Assembly (NCBI RefSeq): GCF_037138995.1
Contig: NZ_JBAXHI010000003.1
Location: forward strand, 62,001-126,000
From: Chlorohelix sp037138995
GTDB lineage: Bacteria; Chloroflexota; Chloroflexia; Chloroheliales; Chloroheliaceae
Direction of reading: 5' to 3'
Length of the DNA stretch: 64,000 nt
Made by a program: the position numbers and the translations under genes. How positions within the stretch are numbered: the first letter of the stretch is position 1; the number at the start of each line of letters is the position of its first letter. The notes below the pieces were generated by a model. The model worked only from the letters and a program-made list of their open reading frames with translations, was not told where the DNA came from and searched no databases. Shown one piece after another: positions 51,587-60,710 of this stretch.

Positions 51587-52093
51587 ATGCAAATTCCCAT
51601 GGACGAACCGGGCGCACGCCCTTCAAACACCGGGTTCATAGGTACGGTAGCTGCTTTTAAGATGAAAGCTGCGCGTGAACAGCTAATTAAGCGAGCCAGA
51701 AATATGCAATTGGCGGTGCGATTTGCGCTGTTTGGGCTAATGCTTTCTGCTGCCGCTCTGATTTGCCTTAACCAAACCAGCATTATTGTTCAGCTTGGCT
51801 ATGATATAGAGAGAATTACTGAACGGGAAGCGGTTTTAAACCAGCAAGCCGAAGCTATAAATGTTGACATTGGTAAACTCGTGAACTTGCGCCGTATTGA
51901 GCAGGAAGCGCGTGAAAAACTCCATATGACCGAAGCTACCAAATTTATTTATATGGATATTCCGGCAGCGTCACCCAGCGCGGTAGAGGGTTCTAATAAA
52001 AACCCACGCCTTTATCAGGTTAGTGATTGGTGGCGTATTTTAAGCCAAATGCTACCAAGCCGTTGGCACGATACTCTACCAGTAAGACTATAG
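51587..52093 (+). CDS. ftsL: FtsL/DivIC-like septum formation protein
   Basis: 168 residues from ATG 51587, with GAGGA upstream. An earlier TTG at 51563 lacks a ribosome site. Cytoplasmic N-terminus of about 70 residues, longer than in typical FtsL. One membrane helix follows (FALFGLMLSAAALICL), then an extracytoplasmic coiled coil (DIERITEREAVLNQQAEAI as a helix, shortened here) ending EQEAREKLHM, the usual FtsL/DivIC close. It scaffolds the septal synthase with DivIB/FtsQ and FtsI. Assigned by topology and by its place between rsmH and the PBP gene. Confidence 0.8.
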   Translation: MQIPMDEPGARPSNTGFIGTVAAFKMKAAREQLIKRARNMQLAVRFALFGLMLSAAALICLNQTSIIVQLGYDIERITEREAVLNQQAEAINVDIGKLVNLRRIEQEAREKLHMTEATKFIYMDIPAASPSAVEGSNKNPRLYQVSDWWRILSQMLPSRWHDTLPVRL

Positions 52094-52107
52094 CAGGAGA
52101 TAGTGCC

Positions 52108-53973
52108 GTGAGTGATAAGCTTCGCTACCGTAATCGCACACCACTGAGATTTGACTTCCAGTCTCCAACCCTTGAGGTGCAGGAATTGCCCTCACCGGAG
52201 CCGGAGACTAAAAGGAAGTCTCTTCCGGTACGCAGGAAGAAGGGGGGTCTTTCTCCCTATATTCGCACGCGGATTGTCGCTGGGATAGTGATGCTGATGG
52301 CTTTTGCTCTGGTAATTAATCTTTATCGCTGGCAGGTGGTGCAATCCTCCACAACTTCGAGTATGGCTAAGGAATTGCATCTTCAAACCAGCGACATTTT
52401 GGCAAAGCGTGGCTTGATTTATGATACCAACGGTATGTTATTGGCGGGAAACTCGGCTGTTTATATAGTGTGGGGCATGCCGCTTGAAGTTAGCGGAGTA
52501 AAGCTCACTCAGAATCTGGATCAATTACAGAAACTATTGCCGGATGTACCTAGAGATAAGATAAGGTCAGCTCTGGTACTTAATAAAGAAGGCACAAATA
52601 AATGGAATATGATTGATTCTGAAGTAGATGCTAATATCGCCGAGCAAATTCGCTCTGCAAAGTTGGCTGGTATCTACCTGGAAGCAAAACCGCGCAGAGT
52701 CTATCCTAATGGTACGTTACTGGCGCATATATTGGGTTTTACTAACTTTAAGATGGAAGGGGCTTATGGGGTTGAGGGTTACTATAATAAGGATTTGAGC
52801 GGGCAGCCGGGTACAATCCTAGCAGAACGCGATGCTGATAAGAATCCGATTGCATTGGGTGTGCAACAGATAAGCCCGCCTGTTGAAGGTGCTGACCTGA
52901 CTCTGACTATTGATAGCGCCATCCAGAGCAAGGTAGAGCATGAAACTCTGGCGGCTATGTTCCGTTGGAAAGCGACAGCTGCAAGCGCAATTGTGATGAA
53001 CCCGCAAACGGGCGCAATTCTAGCGTGGGTTAGTTACCCGGACTTTGACCCAAACAATTTCAATAAGACTGATACAGCCCGTTTTCGTGACCCGAATGTT
53101 AGTGATGTTTACGAACCCGGCAGCACTTTCAAGATATTTACCACCGCTATCGGTATTGATACCGGGGCAGTGACTCCTGAAACAAATGCCGGAACCTTGC
53201 CGGGTTGCGTGATTAAATACGGTTATACAGTTTGTAATTACAACAGGGTTGGATACGACAATCAAACTGTTATAAAAACCATCCAACATTCCAGCAATGT
53301 TGGCGCAATGTGGATAGCGGAGAAATTTGGTCCAACAAAATATTATAATTACTTGCATAATTTTGGAGTTGGCGTTGCTACAGGGATTGACCTTTCCGGC
53401 GAGGTTGATGGCATTGTTCGCTGGCCAGAAAATAAAAGCTGGACAATGCTCGATTTCGATATGAATTCCTTTGGGCAAGCGGTAGCGGTAACACCTATAC
53501 AACTGGTAACGGCTGTTTCAGCAGTTGCTAATGGCGGCAATTTGGTTAAACCCTATGTGGTTTCCAAAATATCTAGAGATGGCAAGGTAATCGAAGAGAA
53601 AAAACCGCAAGTAATAAGACAGGTAATATCGCCTGAAAGCTCTCGCTCTACCACTGGAGTGCTGGTTCAAGCGGTTACAGGTGGCGAAACGCGCCTTGTT
53701 GATGTTAAAGGCTATCGAATCGCTGGCAAAACCGGCACTGCCCAGATTGCGTTACCCACTGGCGGTTATAGCCCTGATATGTACATCGGCTCTACCGTTG
53801 CATATGCACCGGCAGACAATCCGCAATTTCTAGTATTGGTGCGGCTGGACAATATCAATACTTTTGGTTCCAATACGGCGGCGCCGGCGGTTCAAAATAT
53901 TGTTGAATTTTTGTTGCATTATTACAACATACCACCGACTGAACCAATAACAACCGCCAACCAGAAACCTTAA
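52108..53973 (+). CDS. ftsI: Class B penicillin-binding protein (FtsI/PBP2-type transpeptidase)
   Basis: 621 residues from GTG 52108, with AGGAG eight bases upstream. The frame is open further, but that part overlaps ftsL. One membrane helix near residue 50 (GIVMLMAFALVINLYRW), a PBP dimer domain, then the transpeptidase. Active-site serine S339 in STFK (339-342), SSN at 395-397, KTGT at 541-544. It cross-links septal peptidoglycan with the FtsW encoded downstream. No PASTA domain at the C-terminus, unlike actinobacterial and firmicute relatives. Confidence 0.95.
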   Translation: MSDKLRYRNRTPLRFDFQSPTLEVQELPSPEPETKRKSLPVRRKKGGLSPYIRTRIVAGIVMLMAFALVINLYRWQVVQSSTTSSMAKELHLQTSDILAKRGLIYDTNGMLLAGNSAVYIVWGMPLEVSGVKLTQNLDQLQKLLPDVPRDKIRSALVLNKEGTNKWNMIDSEVDANIAEQIRSAKLAGIYLEAKPRRVYPNGTLLAHILGFTNFKMEGAYGVEGYYNKDLSGQPGTILAERDADKNPIALGVQQISPPVEGADLTLTIDSAIQSKVEHETLAAMFRWKATAASAIVMNPQTGAILAWVSYPDFDPNNFNKTDTARFRDPNVSDVYEPGSTFKIFTTAIGIDTGAVTPETNAGTLPGCVIKYGYTVCNYNRVGYDNQTVIKTIQHSSNVGAMWIAEKFGPTKYYNYLHNFGVGVATGIDLSGEVDGIVRWPENKSWTMLDFDMNSFGQAVAVTPIQLVTAVSAVANGGNLVKPYVVSKISRDGKVIEEKKPQVIRQVISPESSRSTTGVLVQAVTGGETRLVDVKGYRIAGKTGTAQIALPTGGYSPDMYIGSTVAYAPADNPQFLVLVRLDNINTFGSNTAAPAVQNIVEFLLHYYNIPPTEPITTANQKP

Positions 53974-54002
53974 CCAGTTTCTGCTCCTTCTCCCGACAAC
54001 CA

Positions 54003-54022
54003 CCCGCCCGTAATAGGGCGGG
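54003..54022 (+). terminator. Hairpin in the ftsI-murF gap, possible terminator
   Basis: CCCGCCC (54003-54009) and GGGCGGG (54016-54022), weak T run. A second palindrome CCGGTA/TACCGG follows (54035-54049). The gap to murF is 293 bases, the largest inside the dcw cluster, and may mark a processing or partial termination point. The rest of the gap shows nothing I can name. Confidence 0.5.
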
Positions 54023-54266
54023 ATACATTTTATCCCGGTATTTTACCGGATTTAAAGATTATTTGTTAAAAGTAGTACCAAAGTCATGAAAAAGGGATTG
54101 ACTAGAGCTTGAATCCGGGTAATAATTGGATGACAAATCCCATAGAAGCGATTTATCCCAAGATTGCACGGTCGTAGCTTATCTGTTAAAATCGGCAAGC
54201 CTTTTACTATTCACAAACAGGTTCATTTGAACCTCTTCGTTGTTTATGAGGATGCTGAATTAATAA

Positions 54267-55748
54267 ATGAAAAAGCTACTCACATTGCTTGATTTGGTAC
54301 GAGCTACGGGCGGCAAACTATATATGCCAGTACCGGGGTTGAATCAATTGGGCGGGAATCTATCTGACACTTATTTTATCGCCAACTATCCTGATACAAG
54401 CACTTTAACAAGCGAAAATTTGGCTTATTCTAAAGTTGTTTACGATAGCCGACAGGTAGTTCCCGGAGCGCTATTTGTAGCGTTATCCGGTGAAAACACC
54501 GATGGTCATAATTATATTGATGCTGCTATTACAGCAGGGGCTTCTACTTTACTGGTACGGAGTAATTGGTTGGATGCTCAGGAGAATTTGCCAGCAGTGC
54601 CTGTCGTAGCGGTAGCAGATACGCTCAAATCTTTCCAGCACCTAACTGCTGAATGGCGGGCGCAATATTCCAAGCTTAACGTAGTTGGAATCACCGGCAG
54701 CGTTGGTAAAACTAGCGCCAAAGAATTGGCTGTAGCTGTGCTTAACCAGCGATACCGCGTATTTAAATCGCCAAAAAGCTATAACAATGAATACAGTTTG
54801 ATGCCGGTACTACTGGAATTGCAAGAGGAATATCAGCAAGCGGTTATTGAAATGGGTTGTGGCTGGGAATTTGGCGAATTAACTCGCGTTTGTGCCGTTG
54901 CAAAGCCCCATATTGGGGTTGAATTGGGTGTTAGCCATAGTCATGTTGGGCGAATGGGTAGCCTCGAAAACCTTGCCAAAAACAAAGCAGAGTTGGTGCA
55001 AAGCCTACCGCTGGACGGTTGGGCGGTTCTGAACGGAGATGACCCTCTTGTGAGGGCAATGGCAAGTCAAACTCAGGCTCAGGTTTTCTACTACGGGTTT
55101 GACCCTTCATTCGACCTATGGGCGAGTGAAATTCAAACCAATGGTTTAGAAGGTATTGCTTTTACTGCTAACTACAAAGGTTCAAAACGTTTTTTACAGT
55201 TACCATTTCCGGGTCGCCATAATGTGTACACTGCCTTGGCGGCTACTGCAATCGGGCTGTTGTGTGGGCTAAATTGGGATGAAATTGAACAAGGTTTGAA
55301 AGACACCAATGCCCAAATACGATTGTTGGTGAAACCTGGTCCGAACGGTTCAATCATAATTGATGATTGTTACAACGCCAGTGCTGTTTCTACAATAGCA
55401 GCTCTTGATTTACTGTCAGATATACGAACTCAAGGGCGCAAGATTGCGCTGTTGGGTGATATGCTCGAACTGGGCTATTACACCGAGGAGGCGCATCGTC
55501 TTGTAGGCAAGCGTGCCGCTCAAGTAGTGGATACACTGGCGCTAATAGGTGAGTTCTCTCGCTTTACCGCTGAAGAAGCGTTAAAAAGTGGGTTGGATAA
55601 AGCACAGGTTATTTTCGCAGAAACCAAACGCGAAGCTACTCAAATGTTACGGGACCTATTACAACAAAACGACTATTTGCTGGTAAAAGCCTCACGTGGG
55701 ATAGCCCTTGAAGAGGTGATAGCCGGATTGTTAGAAGGTCATTCATGA
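54267..55748 (+). CDS. murF: UDP-N-acetylmuramoyl-tripeptide--D-alanyl-D-alanine ligase
   Basis: 493 residues. Adds D-Ala-D-Ala to the UDP-MurNAc-tripeptide, giving the pentapeptide precursor. N-terminal domain with YDSRQVVPGALFVALSGENTDG, central ATP site GITGSVGKTSAKEL, where most MurF read GSNGKTTTKE, then SYNNEYSLMP, and C-terminal IIDDCYNASAVSTIAALD. The usual GTAHLExFGS motif appears as SHSHVGRMGS, a divergent but recognisable form. The nearest GAGGA is 14 bases before ATG 54267, a rather long spacing. Stop overlaps mraY (ATGA). Confidence 0.93.
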   Translation: MKKLLTLLDLVRATGGKLYMPVPGLNQLGGNLSDTYFIANYPDTSTLTSENLAYSKVVYDSRQVVPGALFVALSGENTDGHNYIDAAITAGASTLLVRSNWLDAQENLPAVPVVAVADTLKSFQHLTAEWRAQYSKLNVVGITGSVGKTSAKELAVAVLNQRYRVFKSPKSYNNEYSLMPVLLELQEEYQQAVIEMGCGWEFGELTRVCAVAKPHIGVELGVSHSHVGRMGSLENLAKNKAELVQSLPLDGWAVLNGDDPLVRAMASQTQAQVFYYGFDPSFDLWASEIQTNGLEGIAFTANYKGSKRFLQLPFPGRHNVYTALAATAIGLLCGLNWDEIEQGLKDTNAQIRLLVKPGPNGSIIIDDCYNASAVSTIAALDLLSDIRTQGRKIALLGDMLELGYYTEEAHRLVGKRAAQVVDTLALIGEFSRFTAEEALKSGLDKAQVIFAETKREATQMLRDLLQQNDYLLVKASRGIALEEVIAGLLEGHS

Positions 55749-56884
55749 ATATGGTTAATGATTGGAGTTCGCAGGTTGGTTGGTTTCTCGGTATGCAGCA
55801 GTATGAGGTGATAGTAGGGCAAAGTAATCCGGGTAAGGGGCTTGAAACCCCTGTAATGATTATAGGCTTATTGTTGAGTGCGCTGGCATTTCTAGTTTCA
55901 TGGGCAATTGGCAAGCCTTTGCTGGTGTGGCTCAAAGCTAAAAAAATTGGCAAGCGTATTCGGTTAGAAGGACCTGAGTCGCACATGGTAAAGAGCGGAA
56001 CGCCAACCATGGGCGGGTTAATGATAATCGGCTCGATTTTAGTTGTTACGGTAATTTTCAACCTGCTACCTACCGGTAGGCTTTCGGTGTTACTCCCAAT
56101 CGGGATGTTGATTGCTTGCGGAATACTCGGCGCAATTGATGACATGCTCAGTTTGGTCGGGCGTGAGGAAAGTAACGAACCCGTAGTGGGCGAAACTCGC
56201 TGGCAACGCCGTAAGCGAGAATGGTTGGCAAGGCGTGGCTTAACCGCTCGGTTTAAACTGGCTTGGCTGCTGTTTATGTCTTTGGTAGCGGCATTAATCC
56301 TATTTGGTCCGTTGGAATTGCAAAAGGTATATATCCCCTTCGTGCGCGAACCGCTATCGCTGGGTTGGGTGTATGTACCGATTGCAACCATCGTGATAGC
56401 CGGAATGGCAAATGCAGTTAACCTTACCGATGGGCTTGATACCCTTGCAGGCAGCACCAGCGCAACCGCTTTTGTGGCTTACGCAATTATCGGGTTCTTG
56501 CAGGAGCAGCCACAGGTAGTATTGCTTGGCTTCACCGCAGCGGGGGCTTGTCTGGGCTTTCTATGGTACAACGCTCATCCGGCGCAGGTCTTTATGGGTG
56601 ATACGGGTTCGTTGACGCTGGGAGCGCTATTGGCGATTCTAGCTTTCCAGACTAACCAATGGCTATTGTTGCCTTTGATAGGTGGGATTTTCCTCTTAGA
56701 AATGGCATCGGTAGTTTTGCAGGTCGCTTATTTCAAATGGACAAACGGAAAACGCTTGTTCAAAATGGCTCCCTTACACCACCACTTTGAAAAAAGCGGT
56801 TGGTCTGAAACTCAGGTAACGATGCGGTTTTGGCTGTTTGGCTTGGTAATGGGGATGATAGGGGTAGCGTTGGCGCTATTGTGA
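55745..56884 (+). CDS. mraY: Phospho-N-acetylmuramoyl-pentapeptide-transferase
   Basis: 379 residues, ten membrane helices, polyprenyl-phosphate phosphotransferase family. Makes lipid I from UDP-MurNAc-pentapeptide and undecaprenyl phosphate at the inner membrane face. Seen: SGTPTMGGLMIIG, DDMLSLVG (catalytic Asp pair), NLTDGLDTLAG, FMGDTGSLTLGA and HHHFEKSGWSE. About 40 extra N-terminal residues precede the first usual helix. Start overlaps murF by four bases. The end overlaps the GTG of murD. Confidence 0.96.
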   Translation: MNMVNDWSSQVGWFLGMQQYEVIVGQSNPGKGLETPVMIIGLLLSALAFLVSWAIGKPLLVWLKAKKIGKRIRLEGPESHMVKSGTPTMGGLMIIGSILVVTVIFNLLPTGRLSVLLPIGMLIACGILGAIDDMLSLVGREESNEPVVGETRWQRRKREWLARRGLTARFKLAWLLFMSLVAALILFGPLELQKVYIPFVREPLSLGWVYVPIATIVIAGMANAVNLTDGLDTLAGSTSATAFVAYAIIGFLQEQPQVVLLGFTAAGACLGFLWYNAHPAQVFMGDTGSLTLGALLAILAFQTNQWLLLPLIGGIFLLEMASVVLQVAYFKWTNGKRLFKMAPLHHHFEKSGWSETQVTMRFWLFGLVMGMIGVALALL

Positions 56885-58296
56885 AAATGGAACTTAAAGG
56901 CAAAAAAGCGCTGGTAATGGGCTTAGGATTACACGATGGAGGGCTAGGGGTCACGAAGTTTTTGGTGGCACAAGGCGCTGAAGTTACCGTTACCGATTTG
57001 CGTAGCCTTGAAGTGTTGCAACCAACTCTCGAAAGGTTAGAGGGACTGCCCATAAAGTATGTATTCGGTGAACACCGCGAAGAAGACTTTCGCAACGCCG
57101 AATTGGTTATAAGAAATCCGGCAGTTCCCCTCGAATCTTCCTATTTGAAGATAGCGCGAGAAGCCGGTGCCCAAATTGAGATGGAACTTACGCTCTTTTA
57201 CAAACTATGTCGCTCACACAAAATTATAGGTGTGACCGGTACAAGAGGTAAAACCACTAGCACTCTATTGCTTGGCACAATTATGAAGGAATGGCGTAGC
57301 GATACAGTGGTGGCGGGTAACTTGCGAGTTTCCGCGCTCAATAAACTGGATGAAATCGGAGAAGATACTCCGGTGGCTCTGGAAATTTCGTGTTGGCAAT
57401 TGGAAGGGTTTGGAGAGAAGGGTATTAGTCCTTCATATGCAGCGGTAACCAATTTATCGCCCGATCACCTGAACCGCTATCGTGATATGGCAGATTACGC
57501 TAACTCCAAGCGCTGGATTTATCGGAATCAGGCTAAAGAAGGTGTCGTATTTCTCAATCTGAATGATGCGATGGTTCGCACTTTTGCCGAAGATGCGCCC
57601 GGTAAGGTAGGTTGGTTCGCTTTTAACCCTTTGCCTGAAGATAAAGCTGGAACATTTCTAAGAGATGAGGTAATTATCTGGCGAGATTGGGACGGTAACG
57701 AAGAAGAAATCTGTTCAAGTAATGCCTTGAAACTACCCGGCGCACATAATCTGATGAATGCTCTTACGGCAACTGCGCTGGCAAAAGCGGTGGGCGTGCC
57801 TGTTGCGGCAATCCGGCGCGGTATTGAGAATTTCAAAGGCGTACCGGATAGGCTAGAGTTTGTAAGAGAAATCCACGGTGTTCGTTTTATTAACGATACC
57901 ACCAGCACTTCTCCGGCGGGGGTATTGGCAGCTTTGGAGGCGATGCGGCATAGCGAAAACAGCGACATTGTATTGATAGCTGGGGGTGCGGATAAAAACC
58001 TTCAATTTGAAGGTATGGCTACTGCGATTGCCAATCCACAAAACCGGGTTAGAGCGATAGTGTTGCTTAAGGGGAGCGCGACTCCACTCTTGCAAGAAGC
58101 GTTGGCTCAGGCAGGTTTATCAGAAAAGCTTTTATATGGACCATTTGATGATTTTCCTGCGGCAGTTACGCTGTCAGGAGAACTGGCAAAAGAGGGTGGA
58201 TTGGTGTTGTTATCTCCTGGTTGCGCCAGTTTTGGGCTTTTTATACATGAGTTCGAACGTGGAGAGCGATTTCGCGAAATTGTAAGAAGACTTTAA
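56881..58296 (+). CDS. murD: UDP-N-acetylmuramoylalanine--D-glutamate ligase
   Basis: 471 residues from GTG 56881, overlapping the mraY stop as GTGA. ATG 56887 is the alternative, and the open frame upstream lies inside mraY. Adds D-Glu to UDP-MurNAc-L-Ala. Seen: KALVMGLGLHDGGLG in the N-domain, where most MurD have GLGxSG, then GVTGTRGKTTSTLL (ATP), LEISCWQLEGF, LSPDHLNRY and FINDTTSTSPAGVLAAL. The extra LHDGG loop is a feature seen in a MurD subgroup. Five bases separate it from ftsW. Confidence 0.94.
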   Translation: MKMELKGKKALVMGLGLHDGGLGVTKFLVAQGAEVTVTDLRSLEVLQPTLERLEGLPIKYVFGEHREEDFRNAELVIRNPAVPLESSYLKIAREAGAQIEMELTLFYKLCRSHKIIGVTGTRGKTTSTLLLGTIMKEWRSDTVVAGNLRVSALNKLDEIGEDTPVALEISCWQLEGFGEKGISPSYAAVTNLSPDHLNRYRDMADYANSKRWIYRNQAKEGVVFLNLNDAMVRTFAEDAPGKVGWFAFNPLPEDKAGTFLRDEVIIWRDWDGNEEEICSSNALKLPGAHNLMNALTATALAKAVGVPVAAIRRGIENFKGVPDRLEFVREIHGVRFINDTTSTSPAGVLAALEAMRHSENSDIVLIAGGADKNLQFEGMATAIANPQNRVRAIVLLKGSATPLLQEALAQAGLSEKLLYGPFDDFPAAVTLSGELAKEGGLVLLSPGCASFGLFIHEFERGERFREIVRRL

Positions 58297-58301
58297 AACC
58301 A

Positions 58302-59924
58302 ATGATTACAACTGATATAACCAAACCAAATCAAAATAGAGCTTTGGTCAAATCCCTGACCGGCGGCAGACCAGACTACTGGTTGTTGGCGTTTGTAGCG
58401 GTTATTGTAACTTGTGGGACAGTAATTATTTATAGCGCCAGCTTTGTACAAGCTGTAAATACTGGACCGGATTACAACTCTGCCGCAATATTGTTCAAGC
58501 ATCTTACATGGGTTGCGGTAGGTTTGGTTGGTCTTATTGTAGCAGCAAAAATAGATTACCATTTCTGGCGCAAGTACAGTGTAGCCGCCATGTTCGGTGT
58601 GGTGTTTCTATTGCTGATGGTATTGGCATTACCGGAATATTTTGCCCCGACTACTTATGGCGCAAAGCGTTGGATAACCCCGCTTGGGGATGGCTCTACG
58701 ATTCAATTCCAGCCTAGCGAGTTTGCCAAGCTAATATTGATTATCTATGCCGCACATTGGTTGAGCAGCAAAGGCGACAAGGTTCGCACGTTCTGGTATG
58801 GGCTATTTCCTTTTGTCATTTCTATTGGGATAATAATTGGGCTAGTCGCAGTCGAACCCGATTGGGGTACTTCACTAGTAATCGGCTTCATTGGTTTGGC
58901 AATGTTTTTTGTAGCGGGTGCAAACCTGCTGCACCTGATTATCGGTGGTAGTTTTGCTGGGGTCGTTATAGCTGGCATTATATACCTGATAACAATTACT
59001 TCACCTTGGCGACTAGAACGAATTAAAGACTATCTCGACCCACTCGCAGATATTACCTCCCACACTACGAAGGCGTTGATGGGTTTAGGCTCAGGTGGCA
59101 TATTTGGTGTAGGTCTTGGAGCAGGTCGCAGCAAGTTTTATTGGCTGCCTACCCAATTTACAGATAGTATCTTCGTGGTGTTGGGTGAAGAATTGGGTTT
59201 GGTTGGTGCCGGGACGGTAGTAATACTGTTCGTAGCGTTGGCGTGGCGAGGTTATAGTATTGCTGTGCATGCGCCGGATGGCTTCGGACGACTAGTAGCG
59301 TTAGGTATAACTAGTTACATTGTTTTTCAGGCATTTTTAAATATTGCGGTGGTATCTAACCTTGTACCGTTTACGGGCATACCGTTGCCCTTTATCAGTT
59401 ATGGCGGGTCATCGTTGGCTATCTCGATGACTGCAATCGGGCTTTTGTTGAATGTTTCTAAGCAACAGGTGGATAACCCTCATATTCTTGAAATGGCTTT
59501 GCAGCGAGAGCTTGAGCGCAAACAACGAGATTTGTTGCGTGAGCAACGCGCGGCAGCGAGAGAAAGACGCGAAGCGCAACAAAAATTGCAGCAAACGGTA
59601 ATTTCTGAGCAAGAAAATCAAGACCTTGAAACAGCGCGGAAAGCTTGGGAAGCCCGTACTGCTCAGGAAAAAGCCGAAATAGCTTGGCGCGAACAACTTG
59701 AGACAGAAATGGCAAGACAGAAAGCTGCGGAGCAAGAACGCCGTGATAACCAACGGTTGGAGCAAAAGCAAAATTTGCCAACGATAGCCCGTAAATCCTT
59801 TTTGGATTTTGAATCCCAGTCTGATAAGCCGCAAATAGGGGGCGTAAAGTTGCATAAGCCCCGGCGTGATTGGGCTAAAGTTTACAATAATCTGGCGCGG
59901 CGCAATAACAGCGCTGACGACTAG
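58302..59924 (+). CDS. ftsW: SEDS-family peptidoglycan polymerase FtsW with a long charged tail
   Basis: 540 residues. The first 395 are a complete SEDS protein with ten membrane helices: VEPDWGTSLVI holds the catalytic Asp, then GLGSGGIFGVGLGAGRSKF and FTGIPLPFISYGGSS. It polymerises glycan strands from lipid II with the FtsI-type PBP. The last 145 residues are an unusual cytoplasmic extension rich in Glu, Arg, Gln and Ala (ERKQRDLLREQRAAARERRE and so on), predicted to be a long coiled coil. Standard FtsW tails are far shorter. Confidence 0.95.
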   Translation: MITTDITKPNQNRALVKSLTGGRPDYWLLAFVAVIVTCGTVIIYSASFVQAVNTGPDYNSAAILFKHLTWVAVGLVGLIVAAKIDYHFWRKYSVAAMFGVVFLLLMVLALPEYFAPTTYGAKRWITPLGDGSTIQFQPSEFAKLILIIYAAHWLSSKGDKVRTFWYGLFPFVISIGIIIGLVAVEPDWGTSLVIGFIGLAMFFVAGANLLHLIIGGSFAGVVIAGIIYLITITSPWRLERIKDYLDPLADITSHTTKALMGLGSGGIFGVGLGAGRSKFYWLPTQFTDSIFVVLGEELGLVGAGTVVILFVALAWRGYSIAVHAPDGFGRLVALGITSYIVFQAFLNIAVVSNLVPFTGIPLPFISYGGSSLAISMTAIGLLLNVSKQQVDNPHILEMALQRELERKQRDLLREQRAAARERREAQQKLQQTVISEQENQDLETARKAWEARTAQEKAEIAWREQLETEMARQKAAEQERRDNQRLEQKQNLPTIARKSFLDFESQSDKPQIGGVKLHKPRRDWAKVYNNLARRNNSADD

Positions 59925-59945
59925 GGTCTTAGGGTCCCAATTAAG

Positions 59946-60710
59946 ATGACCGTAAGCTTTTTATGGTTAATTGTAACGGTTTTGATCGGGGTCTTTACAG
60001 TTCGAGGCTATGCACGTGGTTCCTCCCGTGAATTCGTGTGGAGCTTCGCCCTAGTGGTGACCGCTTTCATCGTGCCGGGTGTACTGGACATTTTAATAGG
60101 GATAGTAAATGTTATTGCACAATTTATCAGTGATAGGGTAAATGCAGTAGCAAAAGGTACGGGCGCTTTTCAAGCCAAGCTCGACAACAATTTCAAAACG
60201 GGTTTGCAAACCGTATTGTTCCTTTTGTTGGTCGGCTTCTCCTATCTGTATGGGCGTAAAAGACCTGTGCCGGTTCCGGGAAAACCTAATATTTTACGAC
60301 CACCTAGCGAAAAAAGTTTGCTGGGGGCGGTGGTAGGGTTTTTCAACGGTTTGTTCTTTTTAACTTACATATACAGCAATATCACTAAAATTCTGGGTAA
60401 GGATTTACGGCTAACTTTTCTTGATAACGTAAAAATAGCCGTACCCCAGATTGGCGGTAACGGCGCTCCTCAGCTTGGCGGAGGCGAGATTAAGCTTAAG
60501 GAAACGGGCGAACGCTTCCCACTTCTTGCTTGGTTGGAATATCTGCCGCTTATAATGGGAGGGTTTTTGCTATTTTATCTAATCTTTGTGGTGTTTTCTA
60601 ACCCGCCCACCAACAAAGAAGGCGGCATTGATTTTGTAAAACTATTTCTAGGGCTTGCAGGGGCTACTATGATACTGCTGATTGGGATAAACGTATTTTT
60701 GAGGAAATGA
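59946..60710 (+). CDS. CvpA-like polytopic membrane protein in the murG position
   Basis: 254 residues with five or six hydrophobic segments. The N-terminal FLWLIVTVLIGVFTVRGYARG followed by REFVWSFALVVTAFIVPGVL (cut here for length) and the helix after GLLGAVVGFFNG-like LLGAVVGFFNGLFFLTYIY resemble CvpA/colicin-V-production family topology. I see no glycosyltransferase motif, so it is not MurG. It sits 21 bases after ftsW, and its stop overlaps murC (ATGA), so it is tightly co-translated with cell-wall genes. A role in envelope assembly is inferred from context only. Confidence 0.68.
   Translation: MTVSFLWLIVTVLIGVFTVRGYARGSSREFVWSFALVVTAFIVPGVLDILIGIVNVIAQFISDRVNAVAKGTGAFQAKLDNNFKTGLQTVLFLLLVGFSYLYGRKRPVPVPGKPNILRPPSEKSLLGAVVGFFNGLFFLTYIYSNITKILGKDLRLTFLDNVKIAVPQIGGNGAPQLGGGEIKLKETGERFPLLAWLEYLPLIMGGFLLFYLIFVVFSNPPTNKEGGIDFVKLFLGLAGATMILLIGINVFLRK

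Noticed and set aside
52027..52107. Longer ftsI start at 52027
   Set aside because: It overlaps ftsL by 67 bases with no ribosome site. GTG 52108 has AGGAG at good spacing.
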